From Croceivirga sp. (GTDB lineage Bacteria > Bacteroidota > Bacteroidia > Flavobacteriales > Flavobacteriaceae), in NCBI GenBank assembly GCA_028284665.1, contig JANQRG010000035.1, forward strand, positions 186,001 through 250,000: a stretch of DNA of 64,000 nucleotides. The letters run 5' to 3'. A model generated the notes under the pieces. The model was not told the origin of the DNA. It did not search any database and saw only the letters and a list, made by a program, of their open reading frames with translations. Shown in pieces: positions 50,718-59,925 of this stretch (position 1 is the first letter of the stretch; every line of letters starts with the position of its first letter). A program made the position numbers and the translations under genes.

Positions 50718-51434
50718 ATGACCAGCAGCAAAGGATTAGACCTACTTTGTACCGCTATTATTGCCCTTATAGGGTTACTGCTCTTAACCGCAGGAAGCGA
50801 TTATAATGCCTGTGAATTTGCTCAAAATAACACCCTCTTTTTTAAGGAACAGACACAACAGGCCATAGCTGCCAAAAACTTTGACAAGGCTAAATACCAT
50901 GCCTACAAAGCCTTAAACGGTATTTATAAAACAAAACCGAACTTTAAGGAGTGTGGTTGTGAGAGCGCGCTCAAAACCGTAAACAATGCCGAAGAAAACT
51001 TAAAAGAGGCCACAAGAGCTATCTCTTTTGAGGATGCCGGCGTCTTTTTGAACATTGCCCTTAAAAATATTGGACTCACCTTAAATTCCCTGGAAAGCCT
51101 GGAACATCAATACACCAGTAATTATGGTGATCATGTATTGGTAATGAACACCACCGAGGTGTCGGATCCTCCGAAGAAGGCGATAGCGAATCCCGATCTT
51201 TTAATGCAGGAAACCGTGGAAAGAAGCCTAACAAGGTTCAAAGAATCCCTGGAAAAAGTGGTTGTCCTTGAAGAATGTAAGGCTGCAAAAAGTTTCATTC
51301 GTTCTACACTTCAAAAAACGAAGAAGGCACTTAGTACTACCACTTTAACCAAGGCGCAACGCTACTATCATAAAAGGGTAAACACCCTTGCCTATGAGGC
51401 GTTATCGCGACTAGAAGACTGCACGGAAGAGTAA
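50718..51434 (+). CDS. Unrecognised protein with N-terminal membrane helix
   Basis: 238 residues. One hydrophobic segment (LDLLCTAIIALIGLLLLTAG, about 7-27) is followed by a mostly helical region with Ala/Lys/Glu-rich stretches (AIAAKNFDKAKYHAYKALNG), TPR-like in feel. Four Cys follow the helix (NACEFA, ECGCES, LEECKA and EDC-TEE at the end). It could be a signal-anchored periplasmic protein or lipoprotein-like. I do not recognise the family. It ends four bases before the convergent regulator gene. Confidence 0.55.
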   Translation: MTSSKGLDLLCTAIIALIGLLLLTAGSDYNACEFAQNNTLFFKEQTQQAIAAKNFDKAKYHAYKALNGIYKTKPNFKECGCESALKTVNNAEENLKEATRAISFEDAGVFLNIALKNIGLTLNSLESLEHQYTSNYGDHVLVMNTTEVSDPPKKAIANPDLLMQETVERSLTRFKESLEKVVVLEECKAAKSFIRSTLQKTKKALSTTTLTKAQRYYHKRVNTLAYEALSRLEDCTEE

Positions 51435-51437
51435 ACG

Positions 51438-52601
51438 TTACTTACTGGCAAAAAGTTTTACGTCATCTTCACTTACTTCTTCTCCCCCCAAAATGAACAA
51501 GCGTTCTACCACATTGCGCAGTTCCCTGACATTACCTGTCCAATCGTAACTCTTGAGCAACTCAACAGCCTTAGCGGAAAATGCTTTTTGGGCGGCTCCC
51601 TGTTCTTCGGCAATCTTTTTGGAGAAATGCGAAATGAGCACGGGAATGTCTTCACGACGCTCGTTTAGTGCCGGAACTTTAATGAGGATCACCGCCAATC
51701 TGTGGTACAGATCCTCCCGGAATTTTCCCTCTGCAATTTCTTTTTTTAAGTCCTTGTTGGTTGCAGCTATTACCCGGACATCTACTTTAATATCCTTGTC
51801 GGTCCCTACCCGGGAAATCTTATTCTCCTGTAAGGCGCGTAAAACCTTGGCCTGTGCGGAGAGGCTCATATCCCCTATTTCGTCGAGGAAAATAGTGCCT
51901 TTGTTGGCTGCTTCAAATTTTCCTGCCCGATCCTTTACCGCCGAAGTAAATGCTCCTTTTACGTGTCCAAAAAGTTCACTTTCTATTAATTCTGAAGGAA
52001 TGGCAGCGCAATTCACTTCAATAAAAGGTGCTGCCGAACGCTGGCTTTTCTGATGGATCCAGTGTGCTACCAATTCTTTACCCGTTCCATTAGAACCGGT
52101 TATCAGTACCCGGGCATCTGTAGGAGCAACTTTTTCGATCATATCTTTGATCGTGTTAATGGCGCTGCTATCCCCAATCATTTCATAATTCTTCCCGACC
52201 TTCTTTTTCAGGATCTTATTCTCCACCACCAACTCCTTTTTATCCAGGGCATTTCTCACAGTGGTGAGCAACCGGTTTAAATCCGGGGGTTTGGAGATAT
52301 AATCAAAGGCCCCGAGCCGCATGGTATTAACAGCGGTATCCAGATCCCCGTGACCCGAAATCATTATAAAAGGTACTTCCGGCTTTACTTTTTTAGAGGC
52401 TTCCAACACCTCTACCCCATCCATTTTGGGCATCTTAATATCGCAAAGGACCAGATCAAAGTCTTCTTTTTTGAACTGTTCAATCCCGATTAAGCCATCT
52501 TCCGCTTCCGAAACTTCGTAGGTATCACTTTCCTCACTAAGGATCTTCACCAACACCCTTCTGATAGCGGCTTCATCTTCTATGACTAGTATTTTTGACA
52601 T
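51438..52601 (-). CDS. Sigma-54-type AAA+ response regulator, no C-terminal HTH
   Basis: 387 residues. The receiver domain (about 1-115) has the phosphorylated Asp in LVLCDIKMPKMDG. The AAA+ domain (about 140-387) carries Walker A ITGSNGTGKELVA, the sigma-54 loop GAFTSA (canonical GAFTGA), Walker B GTIFLDEIGDMSLSAQAKVL, and sensor/arginine motifs through DWTGNVRELRNVVERLF. It stops after the AAA+ domain, so the Fis-type DNA-binding helix-turn-helix is missing; this architecture occurs in Bacteroidota. It should activate sigma-54 promoters from solution. No histidine kinase gene is adjacent. Confidence 0.93.
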   Translation of the reverse strand: MSKILVIEDEAAIRRVLVKILSEESDTYEVSEAEDGLIGIEQFKKEDFDLVLCDIKMPKMDGVEVLEASKKVKPEVPFIMISGHGDLDTAVNTMRLGAFDYISKPPDLNRLLTTVRNALDKKELVVENKILKKKVGKNYEMIGDSSAINTIKDMIEKVAPTDARVLITGSNGTGKELVAHWIHQKSQRSAAPFIEVNCAAIPSELIESELFGHVKGAFTSAVKDRAGKFEAANKGTIFLDEIGDMSLSAQAKVLRALQENKISRVGTDKDIKVDVRVIAATNKDLKKEIAEGKFREDLYHRLAVILIKVPALNERREDIPVLISHFSKKIAEEQGAAQKAFSAKAVELLKSYDWTGNVRELRNVVERLFILGGEEVSEDDVKLFASK

Positions 52602-52610
52602 ATGCTGATT

Positions 52611-53492
52611 TTAGAAAATAGAGACTTTAAATCCCGCCCTTAGGAAGAGGTTGGCCTCATTGTTTAATAAAAATACATCTTTACGACCATCATCCCTAAG
52701 GGTACTATCCAGAATTAGAGAACGCCCGAATAACGCATAAAATGAAATATTAGTGGTCACGTTGAATTGATATCCCAGAGTGGCCACCAATGCCGACAAG
52801 GAGATTCTGGAGCCTACCTGGCCGTCCGGCAAACCGATGTCGTCCTGAACATTGATAAAATAGCCATCCAATAATAATGCCAGTTGCACACTATGTTTGT
52901 CAGAGGCATGATACTTAAAGTTGGTCCTGGGTATTCCAAGCGTGTAGGACCATTTCGGATGAAACCTGCGATAGTAACTCACTAAAGGCAATGGTACAGG
53001 TAATCCTGTGGTACTATTATAGGACAACCCCAAAACAATGCGATAGGGTTTATCGGCTTTGCTATTTTCTTTCCAGAGGGTGGCAGTAGCATTAAAAAAG
53101 AAATCATCCATACTTATCGCTCCTGTGAGGTTAGAAGCCATTCTAGGCGTAAGAATCCCAACAAATCGCCAATTTTCATTCCATCTGGTGATATACCCTA
53201 AATTGAAATCAACAATGTGTAATTGCTCGATCACCGATTCATCAAAGGGAAAGTCCTTTCTAAATTCAATATCAAATTCATTGTATTCCCCACCTACCAC
53301 CAGGTAATCCCTTTTGTTAAGCTGAATAGGAAGGTTCAATAAAATCCTGTACCGCGAAGTATTGATCCCCGTATTGTTTTCAGGAATTCTAAGGTATTCA
53401 ACGCGAAACAGGTCTGAACTCTGTGCATATACTCCAGATAGCGCGGCCAAGAACAACCACAATAGCAAGGGTCGGGCCAGGGGGTTATGCAT
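52611..53492 (-). CDS. DUF6268-like outer-membrane beta-barrel protein
   Basis: 293 residues. Signal peptide MHNPLARPLLLWLFLAALSG ending in YAQSS. The mature part has about ten alternating beta strands with aromatic girdle residues and ends AGFKVSIF, with a terminal Phe as expected for an outer-membrane barrel. The DUF6268 assignment is from pattern memory and moderately certain. No ligand can be inferred. It overlaps the downstream end of the MscS gene by eight bases in a different frame. Confidence 0.7.
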   Translation of the reverse strand: MHNPLARPLLLWLFLAALSGVYAQSSDLFRVEYLRIPENNTGINTSRYRILLNLPIQLNKRDYLVVGGEYNEFDIEFRKDFPFDESVIEQLHIVDFNLGYITRWNENWRFVGILTPRMASNLTGAISMDDFFFNATATLWKENSKADKPYRIVLGLSYNSTTGLPVPLPLVSYYRRFHPKWSYTLGIPRTNFKYHASDKHSVQLALLLDGYFINVQDDIGLPDGQVGSRISLSALVATLGYQFNVTTNISFYALFGRSLILDSTLRDDGRKDVFLLNNEANLFLRAGFKVSIF

Positions 53493-54408
53493 TAGTATTT
53501 TTCGTATTAGCTATTGGCAATGGATTTTTCGGATAAAAATGAACATCGCGTTGAGGGAACGGGATGGTGACATTATGTGCTCGGAACTTCTTATCTATCG
53601 CATATCGCATCGCACTTTTGATTGAGGGGTCGCCAAAGCTGTCCCGTAGGAAAAAGTTAATGGAAAATAGCAGGGCAGAGTCGCCAAAATCCTCAAAAAG
53701 CACCAATGGTTTTGGATTTTTCAGCACCTCTTTTTGTTCCCTGGCGACCTCATGTAGTATTTGAGTTACGAGTTCCACATCACTTCCATAAGCCACTCCA
53801 ACACTTACTTTTTCACGTGTGATCTTATGATTTTGGGTAAAATTGTAAATCGTATCACTGATAAACTTATGATTGGGAATAATAACTATTTTATCATCCC
53901 GGGTTATGGCTCGGGTAGTGCGTAATTTAATCTCAAATACTTTCCCGACTTTCCCATCAACCTCTACGACATCTCCTACCCGGAGGGATTTATCCACGAT
54001 GATCAAGACGCCCGCAATAATATCTTGAAAAAGTTCCTGCAAGGCCAGTCCTAAACCTACAAATAAGGCCGCAGAAGCTGTAAGAATAACGGTAATATTA
54101 ATACCGGCAGCACTCATAGTGAGCAAAATGACCACGAGATACACCAGATATTTAATGAATTTAAAAATGCTAATGAACTTGAGTTTGTCCTCTTGTTCCA
54201 TTCTTCTGGTGAAGAGCTTTCGTAGTATTTTTAAAACAAAGCTGGTCGCCAGGAAGGTAACGACCAATAGTAAAAGTAAGCCAATGGTTAAATGGATCGT
54301 ATTTTCACCCGCGGGGATATGAAAACCATAGTTCAAGAAGTCAATGATGGAGCCCCAGATGTCTTCTTCAATGATTTCTTTGATATCTGTATTCTCTTCC
54401 TGCTGCAT
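53485..54408 (-). CDS. MscS-family mechanosensitive ion channel
   Basis: 307 residues. Three or four helices at the N-terminus include TM3 (ASAALFVGLGLALQELFQDI), the pore helix rich in Gly/Ala. It is followed by LRVGDVVEVDGKVGKVFEIK (beta domain) and RTTRAITRDDKIVIIPNHKF (conserved PN motif region), and a C-terminal alpha/beta cage domain. It releases solutes at high membrane tension. Overlaps the upstream and downstream genes slightly, so part of a three-gene minus-strand string. Confidence 0.92.
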   Translation of the reverse strand: MQQEENTDIKEIIEEDIWGSIIDFLNYGFHIPAGENTIHLTIGLLLLLVVTFLATSFVLKILRKLFTRRMEQEDKLKFISIFKFIKYLVYLVVILLTMSAAGINITVILTASAALFVGLGLALQELFQDIIAGVLIIVDKSLRVGDVVEVDGKVGKVFEIKLRTTRAITRDDKIVIIPNHKFISDTIYNFTQNHKITREKVSVGVAYGSDVELVTQILHEVAREQKEVLKNPKPLVLFEDFGDSALLFSINFFLRDSFGDPSIKSAMRYAIDKKFRAHNVTIPFPQRDVHFYPKNPLPIANTKNTNA

Positions 54409-55752
54409 TTATGAATACTTAAGCCATTTGTATAACTCTTTATACGTCGGTTTCTTGCCATACATTAAAATACCAACCCGATAAATTTTTGCAGCAAACC
54501 AAACAATAGCAAGAAAAGTAAGCCCCAGCAAAAGGATGCTTGAAATAAACTGCCACAAAGGTACTCCTCCCTCTCCAATACCCGCAGGCAACCGCATGAG
54601 CATCACAATAGGAGAGGTTAGGGGAAACAAAGAAAAGGCCACTGCAATAGGTCCATGGGGATTACTGAAAACCGAAAAGAAACCAACGTATATTGCCAGC
54701 ATGAGCGGCAAAATAATCGGGAAAATAAATTGTTGTGTATCCGTTTCGTTATCCACTGCGGCGCCAATCGCGGCATATATGGAACTGTAAATAAGGTAGC
54801 CTAAAATGAAATACACTACAAAAGAAAATAACAAAAGGAACCAGGGAATTTTAAAGAGCTCGTCTGCATATTTTTGAATATCATTCCCAGAGGGCTCTGG
54901 CAGGCTGGCCATGGCAGTCATCGAATTCTGGGGTATTCCGGATGCGCCCCCCAAGGCTGTCATGTCAACATCCAATAATAGTAATGCTAAAAAGAGTAGT
55001 AGAGAGGCGGAAAAAATCCAAATTGCAAACTGGGTAACTCCAGCCAATGAAGTACCTATAATTTTTCCCAACATTAGTTGAAACGGTTTTACTGAGGATA
55101 TAATTACCTCAATAATGCGACTGGTCTTTTCTTCTATCACACTTCGCATCACGAAACCGCCATAAATTATAATGAACATCATGATGAGATAGCCAAATCC
55201 ACCTCCAATAAATGCCTTGATCTCATTAATACCCTTGAGGTTTTTCTCTCCGTCAAAAGTAGAAATCTTGATCTCAAAGTTTTGTGCCACGGTAGCATAA
55301 TCCCTGGCCGAAACCCCAAGATTTTGAAGCCGTTCCTGACGCAATCTATGTTCAAAGATACTTTCCAGGTCATCCAATACGTAACTAACCGGATTTTCCT
55401 TGGTAAACAAATACGAACGCTCAGCTATCGTTTCCAAATTGGGGCCCGGGGGAATATGGAGGAGCCCGTAATAGCCCATGGCCAGAGTGGAATCCTTGGC
55501 GTTTTCCAAGGAGATAGCATCCAATATAACGAAAGAAATATCCGCTGTGGGCAGCAATTGGTCCTGAAGATATGCGCTTTGATTAACAACAGCGATTATT
55601 CGTTTCTCGCTGTCGTTAATCTTGGTAAGATAGGCGATGAGCACAACCATTCCCACCATGAGAATAGGACTTAAAAAGGTCATTACTACAAAAGACTTGT
55701 TCCGCACTTTGGCCAGATATTCCCGCTTTATGATCAGTCCTAACTTGCTCAT
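54409..55752 (-). CDS. ABC-2-type permease (NatB/CcmB-like)
   Basis: 447 residues. A single N-terminal helix (FVVMTFLSPILMVGMVVLIA) is followed by a large extracytoplasmic region (about 45-185), and then five to six helices (from GGFGYLIMMFIIIYGGFVMR to LGLTFLAIVWFAAKIYRVGI). This is the NatB layout of an ABC sodium or drug exporter. The ATPase partner lies upstream and overlaps it by four bases. Substrate unknown. Confidence 0.88.
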   Translation of the reverse strand: MSKLGLIIKREYLAKVRNKSFVVMTFLSPILMVGMVVLIAYLTKINDSEKRIIAVVNQSAYLQDQLLPTADISFVILDAISLENAKDSTLAMGYYGLLHIPPGPNLETIAERSYLFTKENPVSYVLDDLESIFEHRLRQERLQNLGVSARDYATVAQNFEIKISTFDGEKNLKGINEIKAFIGGGFGYLIMMFIIIYGGFVMRSVIEEKTSRIIEVIISSVKPFQLMLGKIIGTSLAGVTQFAIWIFSASLLLFLALLLLDVDMTALGGASGIPQNSMTAMASLPEPSGNDIQKYADELFKIPWFLLLFSFVVYFILGYLIYSSIYAAIGAAVDNETDTQQFIFPIILPLMLAIYVGFFSVFSNPHGPIAVAFSLFPLTSPIVMLMRLPAGIGEGGVPLWQFISSILLLGLTFLAIVWFAAKIYRVGILMYGKKPTYKELYKWLKYS

Positions 55753-56681
55753 TCCCCCTTTGCTTTTACCGTTTGGATAAAAATATCATTTGCCGAAGGT
55801 ATGGTTTCCTCAAATCGTGTTAAGTTGGCTCTTTCCGCCAAATGCGAAAGCACCTGAGAAGTATTGCCGGAAGGTAGTTTAAGGGTAAAATCTAACTGCT
55901 TTTCCGCAGGATCAAAAACACTTTCTGAAATCTGAAAACGCGCTTCCAATTCTTCCAGTAAACCCTTTCCCTGTCCATTGACCTGTAAACCTACCTTGAA
56001 GATATTGTTTTTATGGGCCTTCTTGATATCCCAAAGTTTACCGTCCAGGATTTTCTCTGATTTATGGATCAGTGCTATATATTCACAGAGTTCTTCTACC
56101 GATTCCATACGATGGGTAGAGAAAATAATGGAGGTCCCCTTTTTCTTTAACTTTAGAATTTCTTCTTTTATTTTATTAGCGTTGATAGGATCAAAGCCGC
56201 TAAAAGGTTCATCAAAAATAAGCAGACGGGGTTCATGTAGCACGGTTACGATGAACTGTATCTTCTGTGCCATCCCTTTGGAGAGTTCCTGTATCTTTTT
56301 GTTCCACCAATCCCCTATTTCCAAACGTTCAAACCAATATTTTAACTTTTTCCGGGCATCATTTTTGGAAAGTCCCTTTAGTTGGGCTAAATACAGCGCC
56401 TGTTCCCCTACTTTCATGCTTTTGTAAAGCCCGCGTTCTTCGGGGAGGTAACCAATCATTGCAATATGCTGAGGTGCTAAGACTTCGCCATTAAAAAAAA
56501 CCTGTCCGGTATCCGGATAGGTAATTTGATTAATGATACGTATTAATGTGGTCTTTCCCGCTCCGTTAGGTCCAAGTAGGCCATATATACAATTGTTGGG
56601 AATTTCAAGCGAAATGTCACGCAAGGCAGTATGATCACCAAACGATTTGGAAACCTTTTCCGCTACCAAAATTGGGGTCAT
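55749..56681 (-). CDS. ABC-2 ATP-binding protein (NatA-like)
   Basis: 310 residues from ATG at 56681 (MTPILVAEKVSKSFGDH). Walker A LLGPNGAGKTTLIRII, Q-loop YLPEERGLY, signature LSKGMAQKIQFIVTVLHEPR, Walker B LLIFDEPFSGFDP and H-loop IFSTHRM are present. The DUF4162-like C-terminal extension (about 230-310) is typical of NatA. A -7 box TATCTTTG lies at 56696-56703, supporting this start over 56756. It forms an exporter with the downstream permease. Confidence 0.93.
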   Translation of the reverse strand: MTPILVAEKVSKSFGDHTALRDISLEIPNNCIYGLLGPNGAGKTTLIRIINQITYPDTGQVFFNGEVLAPQHIAMIGYLPEERGLYKSMKVGEQALYLAQLKGLSKNDARKKLKYWFERLEIGDWWNKKIQELSKGMAQKIQFIVTVLHEPRLLIFDEPFSGFDPINANKIKEEILKLKKKGTSIIFSTHRMESVEELCEYIALIHKSEKILDGKLWDIKKAHKNNIFKVGLQVNGQGKGLLEELEARFQISESVFDPAEKQLDFTLKLPSGNTSQVLSHLAERANLTRFEETIPSANDIFIQTVKAKGE

Positions 56682-56695
56682 GCAATCAATTTTGC

Positions 56696-56703
56696 CAAAG
56701 ATA
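56696..56703 (-). promoter_or_regulatory. -7 box of the NatA-like operon
   Basis: TATCTTTG on the minus strand matches TAnnTTTG and lies 14 bp before the start codon at 56681. Confidence 0.45.
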
Positions 56704-56870
56704 CAATTATGAACAATGGGAATAACCGTATTTAGAGGAGTTCTTTGGAAAGGCACACTTGCTAGGTCTGTGCTAACAAAGTCGTAACAAAATTGCGTCC
56801 TCTGATCGTTTTGATGTATCCGTTGTTAAAAGGTAGCGTTATCAGGGGACGGAGGTTATCCTATCTATCT

Positions 56871-56910
56871 AAAAACAAAAACCCACCCTTAAAAGAGGTT
56901 TAAGGATGGG
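56871..56910 (-). terminator. Intrinsic terminator after dnaJ
   Basis: On the minus strand CCCATCCTT and AAGGGTGGG (56902-56910 with 56882-56890) pair with one U-G wobble, followed by TTTTTGTTTTT. The remaining intergenic DNA from 56704 to 57001 shows no gene. Confidence 0.75.
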
Positions 56911-57001
56911 AAAAAAATTGCTATGAAAAAGAAAATTAGATACTGGTCCGCAGTATCAAAGTCAAATATACGTTTTTTCCTTAAACAAAACTTCTTTTTG
57001 T

Positions 57002-58114
57002 TTAAGAGAACATATCTTTCACTTTTTCAAAAAACGATTTGTCCGATTTTTCCGGCTTAGGCTCAAAGTTCTCGTCACTTTGCATACGTTCAAAAAATTC
57101 GCGTTGTTCCCGGGTCAATTCTTTGGGCGTCCATACATTCACATGAACAAGTAAATCCCCGCTTCCATATCCATTCAAACTTTGTATCCCTTTACCCCGT
57201 AAACGTAGGATCTTGCCGGACTGTATCCCGGACTCTAACTTAATACGCACTTTTCCTCCTACGGTATCGATTTCCTTAGAACTTCCTAAAACTGCTTCTG
57301 AAATGCTGATATACAGATCGTAATGCAGGTTATCTCCTTCCCTTTTCAAGGTAGGGTGTTCCTCAGTTTCAATCGCTACCAATAGATCTCCCGGTATTCC
57401 ATTCCCCGGGGCACCATTTCCTTTGCCGGAAACTTTAAGCTGCATGCCTTCTTCAACACCTGGGGGAATTTTGATCGATACGGTTTCCTCGATCACTTTA
57501 AGACCCTGGGCGTCCGTACCACTAGGTCGCTTATCAATCACCTGGCCTACTCCTCCACAGGTAGTACAGGTTGTAGCCGTCTGCATTCTTCCCAAAATGG
57601 TATTGGTAATCTTGGTCACCTGACCGGTGCCGTTACAAGTAGGGCATGTTTTGTACGTTACCCCGTCTGCCTGCAGCTTGCGCTTTACCTTTACTTTCTT
57701 TTCTACGCCATTGGCTATTTCCTCCAGGGAAAGTTTGACACGAATTCTGAGATTACTCCCTTTGACACGGCGTTGACCGCCGCCAAAGCCACCAAAACCG
57801 CCAAAACCACCTCCAAAAGCGCTGCCAAAAATATCTCCAAACTGGCTAAAGATATCCTCCATGTTCATACCTCCACCACCAAATCCACCACCTTCAAATG
57901 CAGCATGTCCAAACTGATCGTATTTGGCCCGCTTATCCGGATCACTCAATACCTCATAAGCCTCGGCAGCAGACTTAAACATTTCCTCGGCTTTGGCATC
58001 ACCCGGGTTTTTATCCGGGTGATATTCCAAAGCCTTTTTTCTGTACGCCTTTTTTATCTCGGCCTGGGAGGCACCTTTGGAAACTCCAAGTATTTCGTAA
58101 TAATCCTGCTTCAT
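57002..58114 (-). CDS. dnaJ: Chaperone DnaJ (Hsp40) with reduced zinc-finger region
   Basis: 370 residues. J domain (1-70) with HPD in [19 protein letters not shown]; Gly/Phe-rich stretch (about 75-115, FGGGG and [12 protein letters not shown]); Cys-rich region with two CxxCxGxG motifs (CPTCNGTG and CTTCGGVG) instead of the four of E. coli; and C-terminal substrate-binding domains with dimerisation tail. With DnaK and GrpE it refolds proteins. The two-motif form also occurs in other flavobacteria as I recall. It lies 9 bp downstream of grpE; dnaK is not in the window. Confidence 0.95.
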   Translation of the reverse strand: MKQDYYEILGVSKGASQAEIKKAYRKKALEYHPDKNPGDAKAEEMFKSAAEAYEVLSDPDKRAKYDQFGHAAFEGGGFGGGGMNMEDIFSQFGDIFGSAFGGGFGGFGGFGGGQRRVKGSNLRIRVKLSLEEIANGVEKKVKVKRKLQADGVTYKTCPTCNGTGQVTKITNTILGRMQTATTCTTCGGVGQVIDKRPSGTDAQGLKVIEETVSIKIPPGVEEGMQLKVSGKGNGAPGNGIPGDLLVAIETEEHPTLKREGDNLHYDLYISISEAVLGSSKEIDTVGGKVRIKLESGIQSGKILRLRGKGIQSLNGYGSGDLLVHVNVWTPKELTREQREFFERMQSDENFEPKPEKSDKSFFEKVKDMFS

Positions 58115-58123
58115 ACCAGTATG

Positions 58124-58702
58124 TTAGTTGCCCACCACTACTTTAGGATGTCTAATAATCTTATCGCCCAGGGTAAACCCCTTTTCGATGACATCTATTA
58201 TTTTGCCTTTTAATTTTTTATCAGGCGCTGGAATTTGTGTGACTGCCTCATGGATCTCAGCGTCAAAAGCATCTCCCGCTTGAACCAAAATCTCGTCCAA
58301 TCCTTTTCCTTTAAGTGTCTCCTTAAATTTAGTGCTGATAAGTTCAACACCTTTCAGTAGTTCTTTTTCTTCAGTCTTTGCTATTTCTTTTAACGCACGG
58401 TCAAAATCGTCCAAGATGGGAAGAAGGGATACCATAACCTCCTGCCCTGCTGTCCTGAAGAGCTCCATTCGCTCTCTACCCGTTCGCTTTTTGAAGTTTT
58501 CAAACTCTGCAAACAAGCGTAGAAACTTATCCTTTTCTGCGGATAGTTCTTCCTTCAGGGTCTCCTCTACAGATTTATCAGGAGTTTCCTCAGCCACCTG
58601 CGTTCCCTCTTGACCATTTTCTTCTTGAAGTTCCGCTTCTTCCATGGATGTTTGCTCCGCCATGACCTCATCCATTTCTTCCACTTTACTTTTCTTGCTC
58701 AT
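58124..58702 (-). CDS. grpE: Nucleotide exchange factor GrpE
   Basis: 192 residues. A long acidic N-terminal coil (EEAELQEENGQEGTQVAEE) leads to FLRLFAEFENFKKRTGRERM and a beta-wing C-terminus (HEAVTQIPAPDKKLKGKIID, IEKGFTLGDKIIRHPKVVVG). GrpE releases ADP from DnaK. Transcribed from a promoter at 58736-58770 with dnaJ. Confidence 0.95.
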   Translation of the reverse strand: MSKKSKVEEMDEVMAEQTSMEEAELQEENGQEGTQVAEETPDKSVEETLKEELSAEKDKFLRLFAEFENFKKRTGRERMELFRTAGQEVMVSLLPILDDFDRALKEIAKTEEKELLKGVELISTKFKETLKGKGLDEILVQAGDAFDAEIHEAVTQIPAPDKKLKGKIIDVIEKGFTLGDKIIRHPKVVVGN

Positions 58703-58735
58703 CTAAAAATTGCTTTATAAACCGAATTAAAGGGG

Positions 58736-58770
58736 CAAAAGTACTGCCAATACTTTAATAAATGTCAAAA
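58736..58770 (-). promoter_or_regulatory. Promoter of the grpE-dnaJ operon
   Basis: Minus strand: TTTTG (58766-58770), 22 bp, then TACTTTTG (58736-58743), a good Bacteroidota -33/-7 pair. The start codon follows 33 bp further. I see no CIRCE inverted repeat. Confidence 0.55.
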
Positions 58771-58783
58771 TGTCATTGGTTTG

Positions 58784-58810
58784 CATAAAAAAATCCGCCA
58801 TAGCGGATTT
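58784..58810 (-). terminator. Intrinsic terminator of the epimerase gene
   Basis: Minus strand AAATCCGC, loop TATG, GCGGATTT followed by TTTTTTA; stem at 58791-58798 and 58803-58810. Confidence 0.82.
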
Positions 58811-58833
58811 CTATAAAAACTAAGCGGGAGATA

Positions 58834-59796
58834 CTAACTGAAATTCCGTTCGTAGGAGGTCACACTTGATTCCTTGTTACAATCTGCTTCGCCATAAAAA
58901 CTCTCTAGTGCGCTACAAATATTTCGGTACGTGTGGTGGAATCCTTTTTTCTCTATCCGTTTGCTACTTACGCGTTGGCTGGCAAACAGCAGATAGGCCA
59001 TTTCACCTAAGAACAATTGCATGATACCCTTTGGGATATTAGGAAGAAAAAGTGGTTTTTTAAGGGCTTTTGCTACTTCTTTAGTAAGCTTGCTATTCGT
59101 TACCGGGTTAGGAGCTACCCCATTAAATGTCCCCTCTAATCGTTGTTCTAACACATAGATGAACATTCTTACCAAATCCTTGATATGGATCCAGGATTGC
59201 CATTGGTGACCGGAACCAAAAGCTGCTCCGGCATAGTATTTAACTGGTGCCGCTATTTTCGGCAGCGCACCTCCTTGATCTGAAAGGACCAATCCAATCC
59301 TGATCTTGGTTACCTTACAGCCAAAAGTCCGGAAAGTATCGATCTTGTCCTCCCAGGACTTTACCACCGCTCCAAGAAAACTATCATCAACCTCAGTTGC
59401 TCCTTCTTCGTAAAATGTGGTCAAGGAATGTGGGTAAATTCCGATGGCCGAAGCCGATACAAAAGAACGTATCCTATCCGAACCAAAACGCTCAAGGCCA
59501 TTAAATAAGGTAGTCAGGCTATTGATCCTACTATCCAGTACGGTCTTTTTATAGGAAGCAGTCCAACGTTTGGATATTGTAGCACCCGCTAAATTAATGA
59601 TGTCGGTTACCCCTTCAAATGCAGCATTATCCATTTCTCCGGTCGAAGGATTCCAATAATACCCCTGGTAACCCTTTTCAGAAACAATTTTGCTCTTGTT
59701 AGTGGTAAGAAAATTGACAGGAACATTTTGTTGTCGTAGCTCTTCCACCAAGGCACTACCTACCAACCCGGTTGCTCCCGTTATCAATACCTTCAT
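58834..59796 (-). CDS. TIGR01777-family NAD-dependent epimerase-like protein
   Basis: 320 residues from ATG at 59796 (MKVLITGATGLVGSALVEEL). GxxGxxG is the dinucleotide-binding site. ITDIINLAGATISKRWTASY and SFVSASAIGIYP carry the short-chain-dehydrogenase-like Ser, and YPHS... the region of the Tyr. The C-terminal DUF1731 region ends RVSSKRIEKKGFHHTYRNIC. The family includes plant SULA/cell-division-inhibitor-like proteins; enzymatic function is unproved. A further 17 codons upstream to 59847 would be poor. Confidence 0.87.
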   Translation of the reverse strand: MKVLITGATGLVGSALVEELRQQNVPVNFLTTNKSKIVSEKGYQGYYWNPSTGEMDNAAFEGVTDIINLAGATISKRWTASYKKTVLDSRINSLTTLFNGLERFGSDRIRSFVSASAIGIYPHSLTTFYEEGATEVDDSFLGAVVKSWEDKIDTFRTFGCKVTKIRIGLVLSDQGGALPKIAAPVKYYAGAAFGSGHQWQSWIHIKDLVRMFIYVLEQRLEGTFNGVAPNPVTNSKLTKEVAKALKKPLFLPNIPKGIMQLFLGEMAYLLFASQRVSSKRIEKKGFHHTYRNICSALESFYGEADCNKESSVTSYERNFS

Positions 59797-59925
59797 GTCT
59801 GCTCTTTTATGCAAAAGTATGGTTTTACCATCGCCGTTTTTCCCCAATTACCATTGATTTAACACTCTTGTTTAACTTTTGAAAGTGCTGATTCGCAGAA
59901 TTCTACGAGTGTTTTCTTCTGTTTT

